From contig NZ_KI866530.1 in assembly GCF_000511175.1 (NCBI RefSeq), positions 3,048,408-3,102,038 on the forward strand: DNA of 53,631 nucleotides, written 5' to 3'. This stretch comes from Sediminibacterium salmoneum NBRC 103935 (GTDB lineage: Bacteria > Bacteroidota > Bacteroidia > Chitinophagales > Chitinophagaceae). The translations under genes were made by a program, and so were the position numbers. This document shows positions 17,848-26,983 of the stretch, one piece after another; within the stretch, counting starts at the first letter, position 1, and each line of letters starts with the position of its first letter. The notes under the pieces were generated by a model that saw nothing but the letters and a program-made list of their open reading frames with translations, was not told the DNA's origin and did not search any database.

Positions 17848-20348
17848 CGGCTGTTTAATCGTTTAATCCATTTTACTATTTCGTACCAGAGTACGGATGC
17901 TGCTCCAATCCAAAAGCAACTGATAAGGTCTGCTATTAACAAGGGCTTGAATCCAAAGAACCGGGCAAAGGGCTCTATGTATATCAGTGCTGCTAATAGC
18001 AACAGGGTTGTAAAGATGATTCCATAGATCCAGTTGTTTTTGTAAAACAGGGTACTGAAAATGGAATAATAAAAAGAGCGGTTAATTAAAGTGAGAAAAA
18101 TATTGGCAAATATCAGTGTGCTGAATACCATGGCCCTGGTGGTTTCAATATCATAGGACTGTTTCACTGCAAGCTGATAGGTATATAATGTACCTGCGGT
18201 AATTAATAATCCCTGAATCATACTGGTGGTTAATTCCTTCCAGTTAAAAAAAGTACTGGTGAATGGACGGGGAGCCTGCAATAAAGTGTTTTTTTCCATG
18301 GGCTCGTTTTCATAAATAATAGAACAGGTAGGCCCCATAATTAATTCCAGGAAAATTACATGGACGGGTGTGAAAATATTGGGATAAATCCAGCCCAACA
18401 TCAATGGGATGAATACGGTGAGCACAATTGGAATATGGATGGAGATAATATATTGAATGGCTTTTTTAAGATTGGTATAAATTTTCCTTCCCATAGCAAT
18501 GGCTTCCACCATCTTGGCCAAATCGTCTTCCACCAAAACTAGGGAAGCCGCCTGCTTGGCAATCTCCGTTCCTTTCTTTCCCATGGCAATACCAATATGG
18601 GCAGCTTTTAAAGCGGGTCCGTCATTTACTCCGTCACCAGTCATGGCAACAATTTCTCCATTGCTTTTGAGCGCATTGATAATACGCAACTTGGCTTCTG
18701 GAAACATACGGGTAAAAATGGATGTTTTGGCAACAGCCGATTGGATGGCTGCATCTTCCATTGCCATTAATTCATCACCGGTTAAAGAGCCTGTATTCCT
18801 GAATCCTATTTGCTGTGCAATAGAATGAGTGGTAGCTGCATTGTCTCCGGTAATAATTTTAACCTGAATACCTGCACGGTAAAAATCCTGTAAAACATGG
18901 GTGATATTTTTCTTTGGGGGGTCATAAAATGCAACCACCCCCTTTAATTCAAAAATGAAATCCTGCTGTTGAGCCGGATAGTTATCTCCGCTGAAAATGG
19001 CTTCCGCAACTGCCAGCACCCGATATCCTTTCTCTGTAAAAGCCTGAATGGCATTTTCAGTTGCCATTCTTTTTTCGTGATCCAGATTGCAACAGGAAAG
19101 AATGGCTTCCGGTGCACCTTTGGCAGCAATGATTTGTTCGCCTTGCTGGTTCCTGAAAATATGCGTCATCATCGGAGGCTTTCCCGATAAGGGATATTCG
19201 TGCACCATTTTGAATTCTGCCCGACGGTCTGCTCTAATATTATCTTTATAAAATGCATGGATAGACAATTCCATGGGATCAAATGGAATGGGTTCGCTGG
19301 ACCACATGGCATAACTGATTAAAGATTCATTTTCAGTTATGTCTTTGGGCAAATCATCGGTCTGGAAAAGTTTAGCAGTTTGTGCATTGTATAATCCGGC
19401 AATGCTCATTTTATTTTCGGTAAGGGTTCCTGTTTTGTCTGTACAGATTACAGTGGCGCTGCCCAGTGTTTCAACGGTCTTCATTTGTTTTACTACAATC
19501 CCCATTTTCATGAGTCTCCATGCACCCAGTGCCATGAAAGTGGTAAAAGCTACTGGTATTTCCTCAGGAAGAATACTCATGGCAAGGGTTAAAGCCTGCA
19601 ACAGGCTGGCCAGTACATTACCTGATAGCTGAAAGTTGATTAACCATACAATTAAAAAAACAATGATCCCCACAATGGCCATATTTCTTACAAAGCGATT
19701 AATCTGCTGCTCCAACGGAGTGGATTCTGTATCAATATCAGAGAGGCTCTTGCCAATTTTGCCCAGTTTGGAAGCATTACCCACTGCCGTAACAACGGCA
19801 ATGGCCAATCCCCCAACTACATAGGATCCTCTGTACACTTCATTATTTCCAGCTTCTGCTGTTTTGTCTACTGCATAACTTTCACCTGTTAAAATAGATT
19901 CGTTTACGGAAAAATCATTCGATCGGATAACCGTGCCATCTGCAGAAACAGAACTGCCTTCTTCCATCATCAGGTAGTCGCCAATCACCAGTTCGTCAAC
20001 ATGAATAGAAACAATTTCATGGTTGCGAATCACTTTACAAAAGGGTTGTGTAAAATCCTGTAACTTTTCTAATGCGGCTTTGCTTCTGGAGTCCTGAAAA
20101 ATAGAAATGGCAGCCACCAGTAAAATGGCCACAGATAAAAACAAAGCATCCCCGGCATTACCTGTAATAAAATAAATAAAGGCTGCTGCAAAAAGCAGGA
20201 TAATCATAGGTTCCTTCAAAACCGTTTTGATGGTTTCCAGGAAATTATTTTTAGAAGCAAACTGAAGCTGATTGCTGCCGTGTTTTTGTCTGGCTTCATT
20301 AACCTCCTCTTCGGATAGCCCTTTTAATTCAAATGGTGTAGATGACAT
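17844..20348 (-). CDS. Cation-transporting P-type ATPase (P2, Ca2+-type)
   Basis: 834 residues. It has the standard order: N-terminal cytoplasmic segment, TM1-2, actuator domain with TGES (154-157), TM3-4 with PEEIP (261-265), phosphorylation site DKTGTLT (D304), nucleotide domain, the TGDGVNDGPALK hinge, and about six C-terminal helices. PEEIP at the TM4 ion-site position is a variant of the PEGLP of Ca2+-ATPases, so Ca2+ or another divalent cation is likely but not proven. A TACCTTCA -7-like element (20372-20379) and an inverted repeat (20357-20372) precede the start. Confidence 0.93.
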   Translation of the reverse strand: MSSTPFELKGLSEEEVNEARQKHGSNQLQFASKNNFLETIKTVLKEPMIILLFAAAFIYFITGNAGDALFLSVAILLVAAISIFQDSRSKAALEKLQDFTQPFCKVIRNHEIVSIHVDELVIGDYLMMEEGSSVSADGTVIRSNDFSVNESILTGESYAVDKTAEAGNNEVYRGSYVVGGLAIAVVTAVGNASKLGKIGKSLSDIDTESTPLEQQINRFVRNMAIVGIIVFLIVWLINFQLSGNVLASLLQALTLAMSILPEEIPVAFTTFMALGAWRLMKMGIVVKQMKTVETLGSATVICTDKTGTLTENKMSIAGLYNAQTAKLFQTDDLPKDITENESLISYAMWSSEPIPFDPMELSIHAFYKDNIRADRRAEFKMVHEYPLSGKPPMMTHIFRNQQGEQIIAAKGAPEAILSCCNLDHEKRMATENAIQAFTEKGYRVLAVAEAIFSGDNYPAQQQDFIFELKGVVAFYDPPKKNITHVLQDFYRAGIQVKIITGDNAATTHSIAQQIGFRNTGSLTGDELMAMEDAAIQSAVAKTSIFTRMFPEAKLRIINALKSNGEIVAMTGDGVNDGPALKAAHIGIAMGKKGTEIAKQAASLVLVEDDLAKMVEAIAMGRKIYTNLKKAIQYIISIHIPIVLTVFIPLMLGWIYPNIFTPVHVIFLELIMGPTCSIIYENEPMEKNTLLQAPRPFTSTFFNWKELTTSMIQGLLITAGTLYTYQLAVKQSYDIETTRAMVFSTLIFANIFLTLINRSFYYSIFSTLFYKNNWIYGIIFTTLLLLAALIYIEPFARFFGFKPLLIADLISCFWIGAASVLWYEIVKWIKRLNSR

Positions 20349-20356
20349 GACCTGTT

Positions 20357-20372
20357 ATATGGATTTCCATAT
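20357..20372. repeat. Inverted repeat upstream of the P-type ATPase
   Basis: ATATGGA at 20357-20363 and TCCATAT at 20366-20372 form a perfect 7-bp inverted repeat with a 2-base spacer. It sits between a -7-like element and the ATPase ATG at 20348, a place where a repressor operator would work. Confidence 0.45.
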
Positions 20373-20451
20373 GAAGGTAAGGCATATAGCATCGGCATAA
20401 ATAGTAAGAAAATATTTGATTTGAATAGTGGGGTTTGTTAACTTTAATACT

Positions 20452-20997
20452 ATGCAAATTCCTTTTTTACCTAAACAACCGCATCCCATTGTTTCTTATT
20501 TGCGCGTAGGTAGACTTTTGTATTATTCACTCTTCATATTCATTGTTGAATCCTGGTTTTACTGGGTTAAACTGAATGAAGCCATTCAGTTTGCAGCAGC
20601 CTGGGTTATTTTTTTCTGGGCCTGGAGTTTTATGTTTTCTTTCATTCATATTTTTCTGGTGCTGGCAGATGGCTGGAGCCGTTATCAGAATTACAAAAGG
20701 GCCAAGGACCAGTTTTTTATGCATGGATTTAACAGAAGAATTGTAGATACCTATATTGGCTCTAAATGTCAACGTATGGCGGCATTGGAAGCTGCCAGGG
20801 AATTAGGCATAGAAGACGAAGTAAAAGCCTATCACAAAGCAAAAGGAGTTAAGTGGTATCACTATGTTCCCTATTTTATGATTAAGGATCCCTGGTTTGG
20901 ATTCAAAAAGCATTTCTGGTCCAGAACTTTTCTGGAACCGAATTATAAGCCCCGCTTCAACTATTCCGATTATGAACAATTAGCTTTGCAGGCATGA
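20452..20997 (+). CDS. Small membrane protein of unknown function, first gene of an ABC operon
   Basis: 181 residues. I do not recognise a family. Two hydrophobic segments (about residues 22-42 and 48-72 of the ATG-initiated form) are followed by a basic cytoplasmic tail rich in Tyr, Trp and Lys. A GTG at 20428 is possible, but ATG at 20452 (MQIPFLPKQ) is preferred. Its stop overlaps the start of the ABC ATPase gene by 4 bases, so it is coupled to that transporter and may be an accessory subunit (inference). Confidence 0.8.
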   Translation: MQIPFLPKQPHPIVSYLRVGRLLYYSLFIFIVESWFYWVKLNEAIQFAAAWVIFFWAWSFMFSFIHIFLVLADGWSRYQNYKRAKDQFFMHGFNRRIVDTYIGSKCQRMAALEAARELGIEDEVKAYHKAKGVKWYHYVPYFMIKDPWFGFKKHFWSRTFLEPNYKPRFNYSDYEQLALQA

Positions 20998-21860
20998 GTA
21001 TAGCAGGCATTGATCTAAGCAAAACCTACCAGGGTCGTAAAGTACTGGATAAGGTAAGTATCAGCTGTGGGGCAGGAGAGATATGCGGTTTGTTGGGTGC
21101 CAATGGTGCCGGCAAGACTACCTTATTTAAAATTCTTTTTGGTCTGGTAACGCCCGACAGCGGAAAGGTGATTTTACCGGAGAACGCAGTGAAGCCCATT
21201 GGTGGAATCATTGAAAAACCTGCTTTGTACGAATATTTAAATGCTTATGATAATATTCATTTGTTTTCGAGTATTCAGGGATTGAAACTGACGAAAAAAG
21301 AGATTGCCGTACAATTAGATAAAGTGGGTTTGCCCACAGACCGAATGGATCCCGTTGCCCATTTTTCCATGGGCATGAAACAAAGGCTGGGCATTGCCAT
21401 TGCTTTGTTGAATAATCCTTCCTGTCTGGTACTGGACGAACCTTTTACCGGACTGGATCCAATGGGAGTAAGTTCACTCAGGAATTTAATTGCCACCCTG
21501 GCAGAAAAAGAAAGGCTGGCCATTATCCTTTCCTCGCATATCATTGAAGAGTTAAGTAAGCTTTGCCATAAACTCTATGTGTTGAAAAACGGCCAGTTGG
21601 TAAACAGCGGACCAACACAGGATTTAATTGCAGCCAATACCCTGGTCTTTAGTATTTGTGCACCGGGCATTCATACTGCTGCCTGTCTTGCATCGTATCC
21701 GGTTGTTTTTAAAGGAAATTGTGCAATGGTTACCATTGATGCAACCCAAGTGCCGGCATTGATTCAGCAATTGCACCAGGAGCATATTTTTATTACGTCC
21801 TGTACTCCGGAATTGAGTATGGAAAAACTATTTGAAACCAATACGGAATGTACGCCTTAA
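20994..21860 (+). CDS. ABC transporter ATP-binding protein (ABC-2 type)
   Basis: 288 residues. It has Walker A GANGAGKTT (35-43), a degenerate signature FSMGMKQRLG near residue 124, Walker B CLVLDEPFTGLDP and the switch histidine in LSSHIIEEL. The ~70-residue C-terminal extension is usual for BcrA/CcmA-type ATPases that pair with ABC-2 permeases. The coding region overlaps both neighbours, the small membrane protein by 4 bases and the permease by 13, indicating tight translational coupling. The exported substrate is unknown. Confidence 0.93.
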   Translation: MSIAGIDLSKTYQGRKVLDKVSISCGAGEICGLLGANGAGKTTLFKILFGLVTPDSGKVILPENAVKPIGGIIEKPALYEYLNAYDNIHLFSSIQGLKLTKKEIAVQLDKVGLPTDRMDPVAHFSMGMKQRLGIAIALLNNPSCLVLDEPFTGLDPMGVSSLRNLIATLAEKERLAIILSSHIIEELSKLCHKLYVLKNGQLVNSGPTQDLIAANTLVFSICAPGIHTAACLASYPVVFKGNCAMVTIDATQVPALIQQLHQEHIFITSCTPELSMEKLFETNTECTP

Positions 21861-22678
21861 TTAAAGCAGAAATATTTAAACTATTCCGACAGGGAAAAAC
21901 CTATTATGCTATTGGGGCCTTGTTTTCCATTGAAGCTATCATCTTACTCAGTGCCTATTTTCAGGGCACTAATATTATTGATTTGTTACTGGAAAATTTA
22001 AAGCAAAGATTTTATTTTGAGGGCACCCTGTTAAATGGAAATTTACTGGTGTACCTGATTCTGAACACCCTTTGGTTTCATTTGCCATTGATACTGATGA
22101 TTGTGGTTTCCGGTATGCTAACCGCAGAATACAAAGACCGCACTTTGCAGACCATTATGTTGCAACCTGTGAGCAAATGGAAATTTATTTTGAGTAAATA
22201 CATCGTTGCGATTGTATTTACCCTGCTGGTTGTATTGGCATTGGCCCTCAGTTCATTTGGTCTTTCCTATTTTTTCTTCGGAAAGGGCGACTTGGTAGTA
22301 TATCTGAATGGATTGAATTTCTTTGATGCATCAGATGCTTATTATCGTTTAAGATGGTCATTCGTTTCAGGGGCATTGTCCATGGTCTTTTTTTCGGTTG
22401 CGAGTTTAACCATTGCCATCCTTTTTAAGGAGGCGGCAAAAACTTGGATAGTATCTGCCTTTTTTCTGATCTTATCGAATATTCTGCTGAAGGTTGATTT
22501 TGGAGACAATTGGTTCAATGCATTGTTCTTTGCCAAGTTGAATGATACCTGGCAGTATTTTTTTTATTACCAGATTAACTGGGAACAAATTCATTTCAAT
22601 AGTTTATTGTCCATTGGCTATAGTTTGTTGTTTATGGGCGCAGGTATTTATTGGTTTCATCGAAAAGATATTGGATAA
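21848..22678 (+). CDS. ABC-2 type permease
   Basis: 276-residue inner-membrane protein with about six hydrophobic segments. The first is near residues 18-38; the central SGMLTAEYKDRTLQTIMLQPVSKWKFILSK region is the conserved cytoplasmic part of ABC-2 permeases, here shown only by its family type. It forms the transporter with the ATPase whose gene overlaps its start. Its stop overlaps the next ATG by one base (TAATG). An eight-base T run at 22558-22565 reads correctly through the gene. Confidence 0.88.
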   Translation: MYALIKAEIFKLFRQGKTYYAIGALFSIEAIILLSAYFQGTNIIDLLLENLKQRFYFEGTLLNGNLLVYLILNTLWFHLPLILMIVVSGMLTAEYKDRTLQTIMLQPVSKWKFILSKYIVAIVFTLLVVLALALSSFGLSYFFFGKGDLVVYLNGLNFFDASDAYYRLRWSFVSGALSMVFFSVASLTIAILFKEAAKTWIVSAFFLILSNILLKVDFGDNWFNALFFAKLNDTWQYFFYYQINWEQIHFNSLLSIGYSLLFMGAGIYWFHRKDIG

Positions 22679-23337
22679 TGAGAAAATTATTTTTAATGCT
22701 GTTTTCTCAGGTATTACTGGGTAATGTTTTTGCGCAACCGGTAGATCCTGATTTATTAAAATTGAAGAGCCGGCTCGATTCTATTCAATCCTTTACCACC
22801 CAATTGACTTTGTCGGTGGATATTTCTTTCATCAATATGCCGGTAAAGAAGGCACAGATGATGTATACCAAGGGACAGAAAGTAAAATTTTCTTCAGGTG
22901 ATTTTGTGATGCTCCCCAAAAGGGGGCTGGACTTTTCCCTGAATAGTTTGCTGGAATACGATTTCATTACCGTGGATAGGGGAATGGAAATGCAGGATGG
23001 TAAAAATTGTAAAGTGATCAATATTATTCCGACCGATAAACGGGCTGATTTTTCTATAGCCACCGTCTGGATGGATACCCGGCTCAGAAGGTTGGTAGCT
23101 TCAGAAATCAATACCAAGAAAGACGGTTCTTATACAGTGCATTTCCAGTACAATCAGGATCAGAAGGTATTACCAGATAAAGTGACCGTTAATTTTGAAA
23201 TTGAGAAAATCAGGATACCCATTAATTTCATGGGCAAGGATACCGATATAGACAGAAAAAAAATGCGTGCCGCCGGATCCAAAACCGGCGCCATTTATTT
23301 AACCATGAGTAATTACCAAATCAAAACCCTCTTGTAA
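22678..23337 (+). CDS. Exported LolA-fold outer-membrane lipoprotein-sorting-like protein
   Basis: 219 residues with a Sec signal peptide ending near NVFAQ (residue 20). The rest is mainly beta-strand and resembles the LolA/LolB-like fold of outer-membrane lipoprotein-sorting proteins, for example the MYTKGQKVKFSSGDFVMLP segment. LolA proper carries lipoproteins across the periplasm, but this relative is divergent and belongs to an ABC-2 operon. It may be the periplasmic part of that export system (inference). It starts at ATG 22678, overlapping the permease stop. Confidence 0.7.
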   Translation: MRKLFLMLFSQVLLGNVFAQPVDPDLLKLKSRLDSIQSFTTQLTLSVDISFINMPVKKAQMMYTKGQKVKFSSGDFVMLPKRGLDFSLNSLLEYDFITVDRGMEMQDGKNCKVINIIPTDKRADFSIATVWMDTRLRRLVASEINTKKDGSYTVHFQYNQDQKVLPDKVTVNFEIEKIRIPINFMGKDTDIDRKKMRAAGSKTGAIYLTMSNYQIKTLL

Positions 23338-23378
23338 ATTATCTGCATTACCCCGTTTTAATTTGCGAACTTTGCTGA

Positions 23379-23954
23379 ATGGATCCCTTTCGTTCGGATG
23401 CGGCTTTCGATTCCCTGTATCCTGCCCATATTGCGCAGCTGGCCAGTCGTCACTGGACTCCCTTGTCAGTTGCCAAGGAAGCAGCTCAATTTCTGGCAGT
23501 AGGAGACTCCCCCCGTATACTTGATATAGGAAGTGGCGTTGGAAAATTTTGTTTAACAGGAGCCCATTATTATCCCAAAGCTTTTTTTGCGGGAGTTGAA
23601 CACCGGGTTGCCCTGAATACCATCGCCACCCAACTAGCAAGTCAGTTGGGTATCATGAATACCCATTTCTTTGAAGGAAATTTCAGTACCATTGATTTTT
23701 CGGCTTACCATCATTTTTATTTTTATAACTCCTTTTATGAACACCTGGAGCTAAGTGATCTGATTGATGACTCGGTTCCCATTTCCAATGAGTTGTTTCA
23801 CAGGTATAATCGCAATTTGTACAAGGCCTTAAAAAAAATGCCTGCCGGTACACGCATTGCCACTTTTCATAGTACAGAAAATGAAATGCCCACCAGTTAT
23901 GAAGTGGTGGGCACTGGTACCAATGAAGACCTGAAGTTCTGGATTAAACTTTAG
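23379..23954 (+). CDS. SAM-dependent methyltransferase (class I), target unknown
   Basis: 191 residues. Motif I of Rossmann-fold methyltransferases is clear as ILDIGSGVGKFC (about residues 47-58), followed by an acidic residue at the next strand end (GVEH). The middle FYFYNSFYEHLE segment corresponds to motif IV. It is short for the class and has no recognisable substrate domain. It follows the LolA-like gene by 41 bases on the same strand. The stop overlaps that of the convergent hydrolase gene by 4 bases. Confidence 0.85.
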   Translation: MDPFRSDAAFDSLYPAHIAQLASRHWTPLSVAKEAAQFLAVGDSPRILDIGSGVGKFCLTGAHYYPKAFFAGVEHRVALNTIATQLASQLGIMNTHFFEGNFSTIDFSAYHHFYFYNSFYEHLELSDLIDDSVPISNELFHRYNRNLYKALKKMPAGTRIATFHSTENEMPTSYEVVGTGTNEDLKFWIKL

Positions 23955-25006
23955 GATTGCGGTACAATGTTTTTAGTTTCTCCTTTATTAACTCCTTTCA
24001 TAAAATGAATCAACCCTTTAAAATAGGTTTCCTGATCGTCGTACATACTCATATGACTACCATTCGGGCAAAACAGATAAGTGCCATTGGGTAATGTTTC
24101 TGCCATCCATTTCATATGATTGGGATCCATGGTGTCATGTGCTGCACCCACCACCAGGGTAGGTACTTTAATTTGATTCAGTTGATTTTTTACAGACCAG
24201 GTAGCCAGCTTGCCGGCAATGCCAAATTCGCTGGGCCCCTGCATGGTTACATACAGGTCCTGATTCATTTTGGCAAAAGAACGGTTCACTGGTTCCGGCC
24301 ACTCATTCAATGGCAGTCTTAACACATGCTGGGTATAAAAATGAGATTGCAACAGTTCCATGTATTTAGGATTGCTGTACTCTTTTTTGGCTTCCAGTGC
24401 TCTAACTTCATTCAGTATAGCCGGATCCATTTGTTTGGCCAATACTTCATCGGCATATTTACCATATTCAACTGCATCACTCATCATATTCGAAATAATT
24501 ACACCTTTTAAATTGTTCTGGTATTTGAGTGCGTATTCCATGGCAAGAATGCCTCCCCAGCTATGTCCCAGTAAGTAAAAATTATCTTTATTCAGTTGCA
24601 AGGCTTTTCTTACCTGTTCCACTTCATCTACATACCTGGCTAAATCGAAAAAGCTGCTGTCTTTCGGATTCTGCGAGTTGCCACAGCCTAGTTGATCGTA
24701 ATAAATAATTTCAATTCCTTCAGCAGGAAGAAAGTTTTCAAAACATTCAAAGTATTCATGGGTGGCTCCAGGTCCTCCGTTTACTAAAAGGATTTTCATT
24801 TTGGGATTATTCCCGATTCTTTTTGTCCAGACATTGAAACTTCCTTTGGGTGTTTGAATGGGAATCATCTGAATATTTCCATTCTGAAGACCTGTTGAAT
24901 GGGGTTTGAAATAATCATTGCCGGCAGTTGCTGTTGCAAGGTCTTGTTTGCAGCTGCTAAGGAAACTTAGTGCTGCCAATGTGAATAGCGTAAACAGTCT
25001 TTTCAT
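23951..25006 (-). CDS. Proline iminopeptidase-like alpha/beta hydrolase, predicted lipoprotein
   Basis: 351 residues beginning with a lipoprotein signal (lipobox LSSC, Cys near residue 19). The alpha/beta-hydrolase core has the oxyanion motif NGGPG, the nucleophile elbow GHSWGG, an acid in GAAHDTMD and a histidine in NGSHMSMYD. This is the pattern of S33 proline iminopeptidases, which remove N-terminal proline from peptides. It is the last gene of a minus-strand run with an aminotransferase, a P1 peptidase, a stress protein and a second S33 hydrolase, with spacings of only a few bases. Confidence 0.88.
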   Translation of the reverse strand: MKRLFTLFTLAALSFLSSCKQDLATATAGNDYFKPHSTGLQNGNIQMIPIQTPKGSFNVWTKRIGNNPKMKILLVNGGPGATHEYFECFENFLPAEGIEIIYYDQLGCGNSQNPKDSSFFDLARYVDEVEQVRKALQLNKDNFYLLGHSWGGILAMEYALKYQNNLKGVIISNMMSDAVEYGKYADEVLAKQMDPAILNEVRALEAKKEYSNPKYMELLQSHFYTQHVLRLPLNEWPEPVNRSFAKMNQDLYVTMQGPSEFGIAGKLATWSVKNQLNQIKVPTLVVGAAHDTMDPNHMKWMAETLPNGTYLFCPNGSHMSMYDDQETYFKGLIHFMKGVNKGETKNIVPQS

Positions 25007-25009
25007 ATT

Positions 25010-25843
25010 TTATGAATTGGTTAATGAAATACCTTTTTTCTGAATCATCCACTGGAGTAATTGTTGGGTAACAACACCCGGAACGCCCTCTCCGATGGGC
25101 CTCCCGTTTATTGAAACCACGGGTAATACATTCTTGGTAGAACTGGTAACAAAAGCTTCTTTCGCATTCGCCAGGTCTTCAAAATCAATGGGCCCTTGCT
25201 TTACTACAAACTGGGTATTCAATAATATTTTTGCTCTGGTTACACCGGCCAATACCTGTTTGTCAGGTGTAATTACTTCCTGTTTGTTGTTTACAATAAA
25301 AAAATTAGAACGGGGGCATTCGGTAATTATTCCTGCGTTATGGTACAATACATCATCAGCCCCAGCAGCCTTAATGGTGGGTTGTAAATAAATGGCTTTT
25401 GCGTAATCAATGGTTTTAATATGCGGCAATTGTCGCTGGTGTTCGTGCGTAATTAAACGGATGCCTTTCAGAGGTGAAGTGTAGGTATACTGAAATGGAT
25501 TTTGTGTAATGATTAAATTCGGAATTCCCATACTGTACCCATCCGGAGAATCGCCACCTGTTAGGGTGATTCGTATGCCTGCATTCAATAGCTGGTTTTT
25601 CTCTATTAAAAGATGAATAGCCCTGGTTAATTCATTTTTGTTCAGGGCTACCGGAAGGTGCATGGCGGCAGCAGAATGATAAAAACGATTCAGGTGGTCG
25701 TCTAAAAAAATAGGACTCCCCTTCACTACTACCAGAAAATCGAAAATCCCATACCCTCTTTGAATGGCAAGGTCGGTAACAGAAAGTTTTGCTTCCTCAG
25801 CAGGTAGCAATTCATTATTTATAAATACAAACAACTTGGTCAT
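25010..25843 (-). CDS. Class IV PLP-dependent aminotransferase
   Basis: 277 residues of the fold-IV family that includes branched-chain and D-amino-acid aminotransferases and aminodeoxychorismate lyase. The PLP lysine is in TIDYAKAIYLQ, and the conserved glutamate in GIITECPRSNFF follows. The first strand FINNELLPAEEAKLSVTD and RGYGIFDFL are typical. It overlaps the upstream P1 peptidase by 4 bases (ATGA). Alongside peptidases, a role in using released amino acids, possibly D-forms, is plausible but inferred. Confidence 0.9.
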   Translation of the reverse strand: MTKLFVFINNELLPAEEAKLSVTDLAIQRGYGIFDFLVVVKGSPIFLDDHLNRFYHSAAAMHLPVALNKNELTRAIHLLIEKNQLLNAGIRITLTGGDSPDGYSMGIPNLIITQNPFQYTYTSPLKGIRLITHEHQRQLPHIKTIDYAKAIYLQPTIKAAGADDVLYHNAGIITECPRSNFFIVNNKQEVITPDKQVLAGVTRAKILLNTQFVVKQGPIDFEDLANAKEAFVTSSTKNVLPVVSINGRPIGEGVPGVVTQQLLQWMIQKKGISLTNS

Positions 25844-26976
25844 TTTTTTTCTGTTGTTAATAGGGGCAATAATTTTTCAACCGGTATGCGTTCTGCCTTG
25901 TTCCCTTTTATACCGATGGTTGTATTGGCCATCCACAATGAATTAATGATGGCTTCCTCAGTAGCTTCAATGGCCGCCATAAATAACTGGGAAGTGTTGT
26001 CGTTGTGCAGATTCAGAAAGGTTTGTGTTGCAGTAGCAGGCTGATGCGGAATCTGATTCTCAGCAGCAGTAGAAAAAGCAATCACATAATCTCCGCTACC
26101 ATTCGAAGCAATACCTCCTGTTTTTCCCAATCCCAACATAGCTCTTTTGGCCAGTCGCATGAGGTTCCTGTGATCCAGCGGGGCATCTGTAGCAAGCACC
26201 ATCATGCAGGATCCATCCACATTATTCAACAGTTCATTCCTGAAACTGAATTTCTGTAAATGCTCACCAACGGGAATGCCATCAATACTGAGTACGCCTC
26301 CAAAATTAGATTGTACCATTACCCCAACCGTGTATCCGCCCAGTTTCGCGGGGAGTTTTCTGGAGGCAGTTCCAATCCCCCCTTTAAAACCAAAGCATAC
26401 AGTTCCAGTGCCGGCACCAATGGAGCCTTCTTCCAGGGTATTGGAATTTGCATTTTTAATGGCAGATAAAATATGTTCTTCCTGTACATGTCTACCCCTG
26501 ATATCATTTAAATAGCCATCATTGGTTTCACCCACTACTGCATTTACAGAACTTACTCTTTCATTGCCTGGCAAGCTAAGGGTATAGCTGATTAATGCAT
26601 TCATGGCATTCGGTACACTTAAGGTATTGGTTAAAATTATGGGTGTTTCCAGATTTCCCAATTCGTTTACCTGCGTGCTTCCCGCCAACTTTCCAAATCC
26701 ATTACCAGTATAAATGGCTGCTGGAACTTTGCGCTTAAAGAGATTGCCGGTATGTGGCAGAATTGCTGTTACGCCTGTTCTTACGGAGTCTGCTTTTACA
26801 AGTGTGGTATGACCAACAGCCACACCCTTAACATCAATGATGCTATTGTATTGGCCGGTAGGTAAAACACCAATTACAATCCCCATATCCCTGGGTCTTT
26901 GCTTTTCCTGCGCAACCAATTCCTGCCTGTTACCCAGCAAGCCCATCGACAGCATAACAATAAACCCTGTTTTCAT
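25840..26976 (-). CDS. Exported P1-family peptidase (DmpA-like aminopeptidase)
   Basis: 378 residues with an N-terminal signal segment. The family self-cleaves at a Gly-Ser or Asn-Ser bond to expose the catalytic nucleophile; here the matching site is the GS in NVDGSCMMVLATDAPL. Other conserved parts are VGHTTL, GSIGAGTGTVCFGFKGGIG and GSGDYVIAFSTA. Members cleave N-terminal D-, beta- or L-amino acids from peptides or amides. The gene lies between the universal stress protein and the aminotransferase in the same apparent operon. Confidence 0.92.
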   Translation of the reverse strand: MKTGFIVMLSMGLLGNRQELVAQEKQRPRDMGIVIGVLPTGQYNSIIDVKGVAVGHTTLVKADSVRTGVTAILPHTGNLFKRKVPAAIYTGNGFGKLAGSTQVNELGNLETPIILTNTLSVPNAMNALISYTLSLPGNERVSSVNAVVGETNDGYLNDIRGRHVQEEHILSAIKNANSNTLEEGSIGAGTGTVCFGFKGGIGTASRKLPAKLGGYTVGVMVQSNFGGVLSIDGIPVGEHLQKFSFRNELLNNVDGSCMMVLATDAPLDHRNLMRLAKRAMLGLGKTGGIASNGSGDYVIAFSTAAENQIPHQPATATQTFLNLHNDNTSQLFMAAIEATEEAIINSLWMANTTIGIKGNKAERIPVEKLLPLLTTEKK

Positions 26977-26983
26977 GTCTGCT

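Noticed and set aside
25843..25850. 8-T run at the P1 peptidase/aminotransferase junction as another indel site
   Set aside because: Both genes keep their frames and the 4-base ATGA overlap, so no base appears to be missing.
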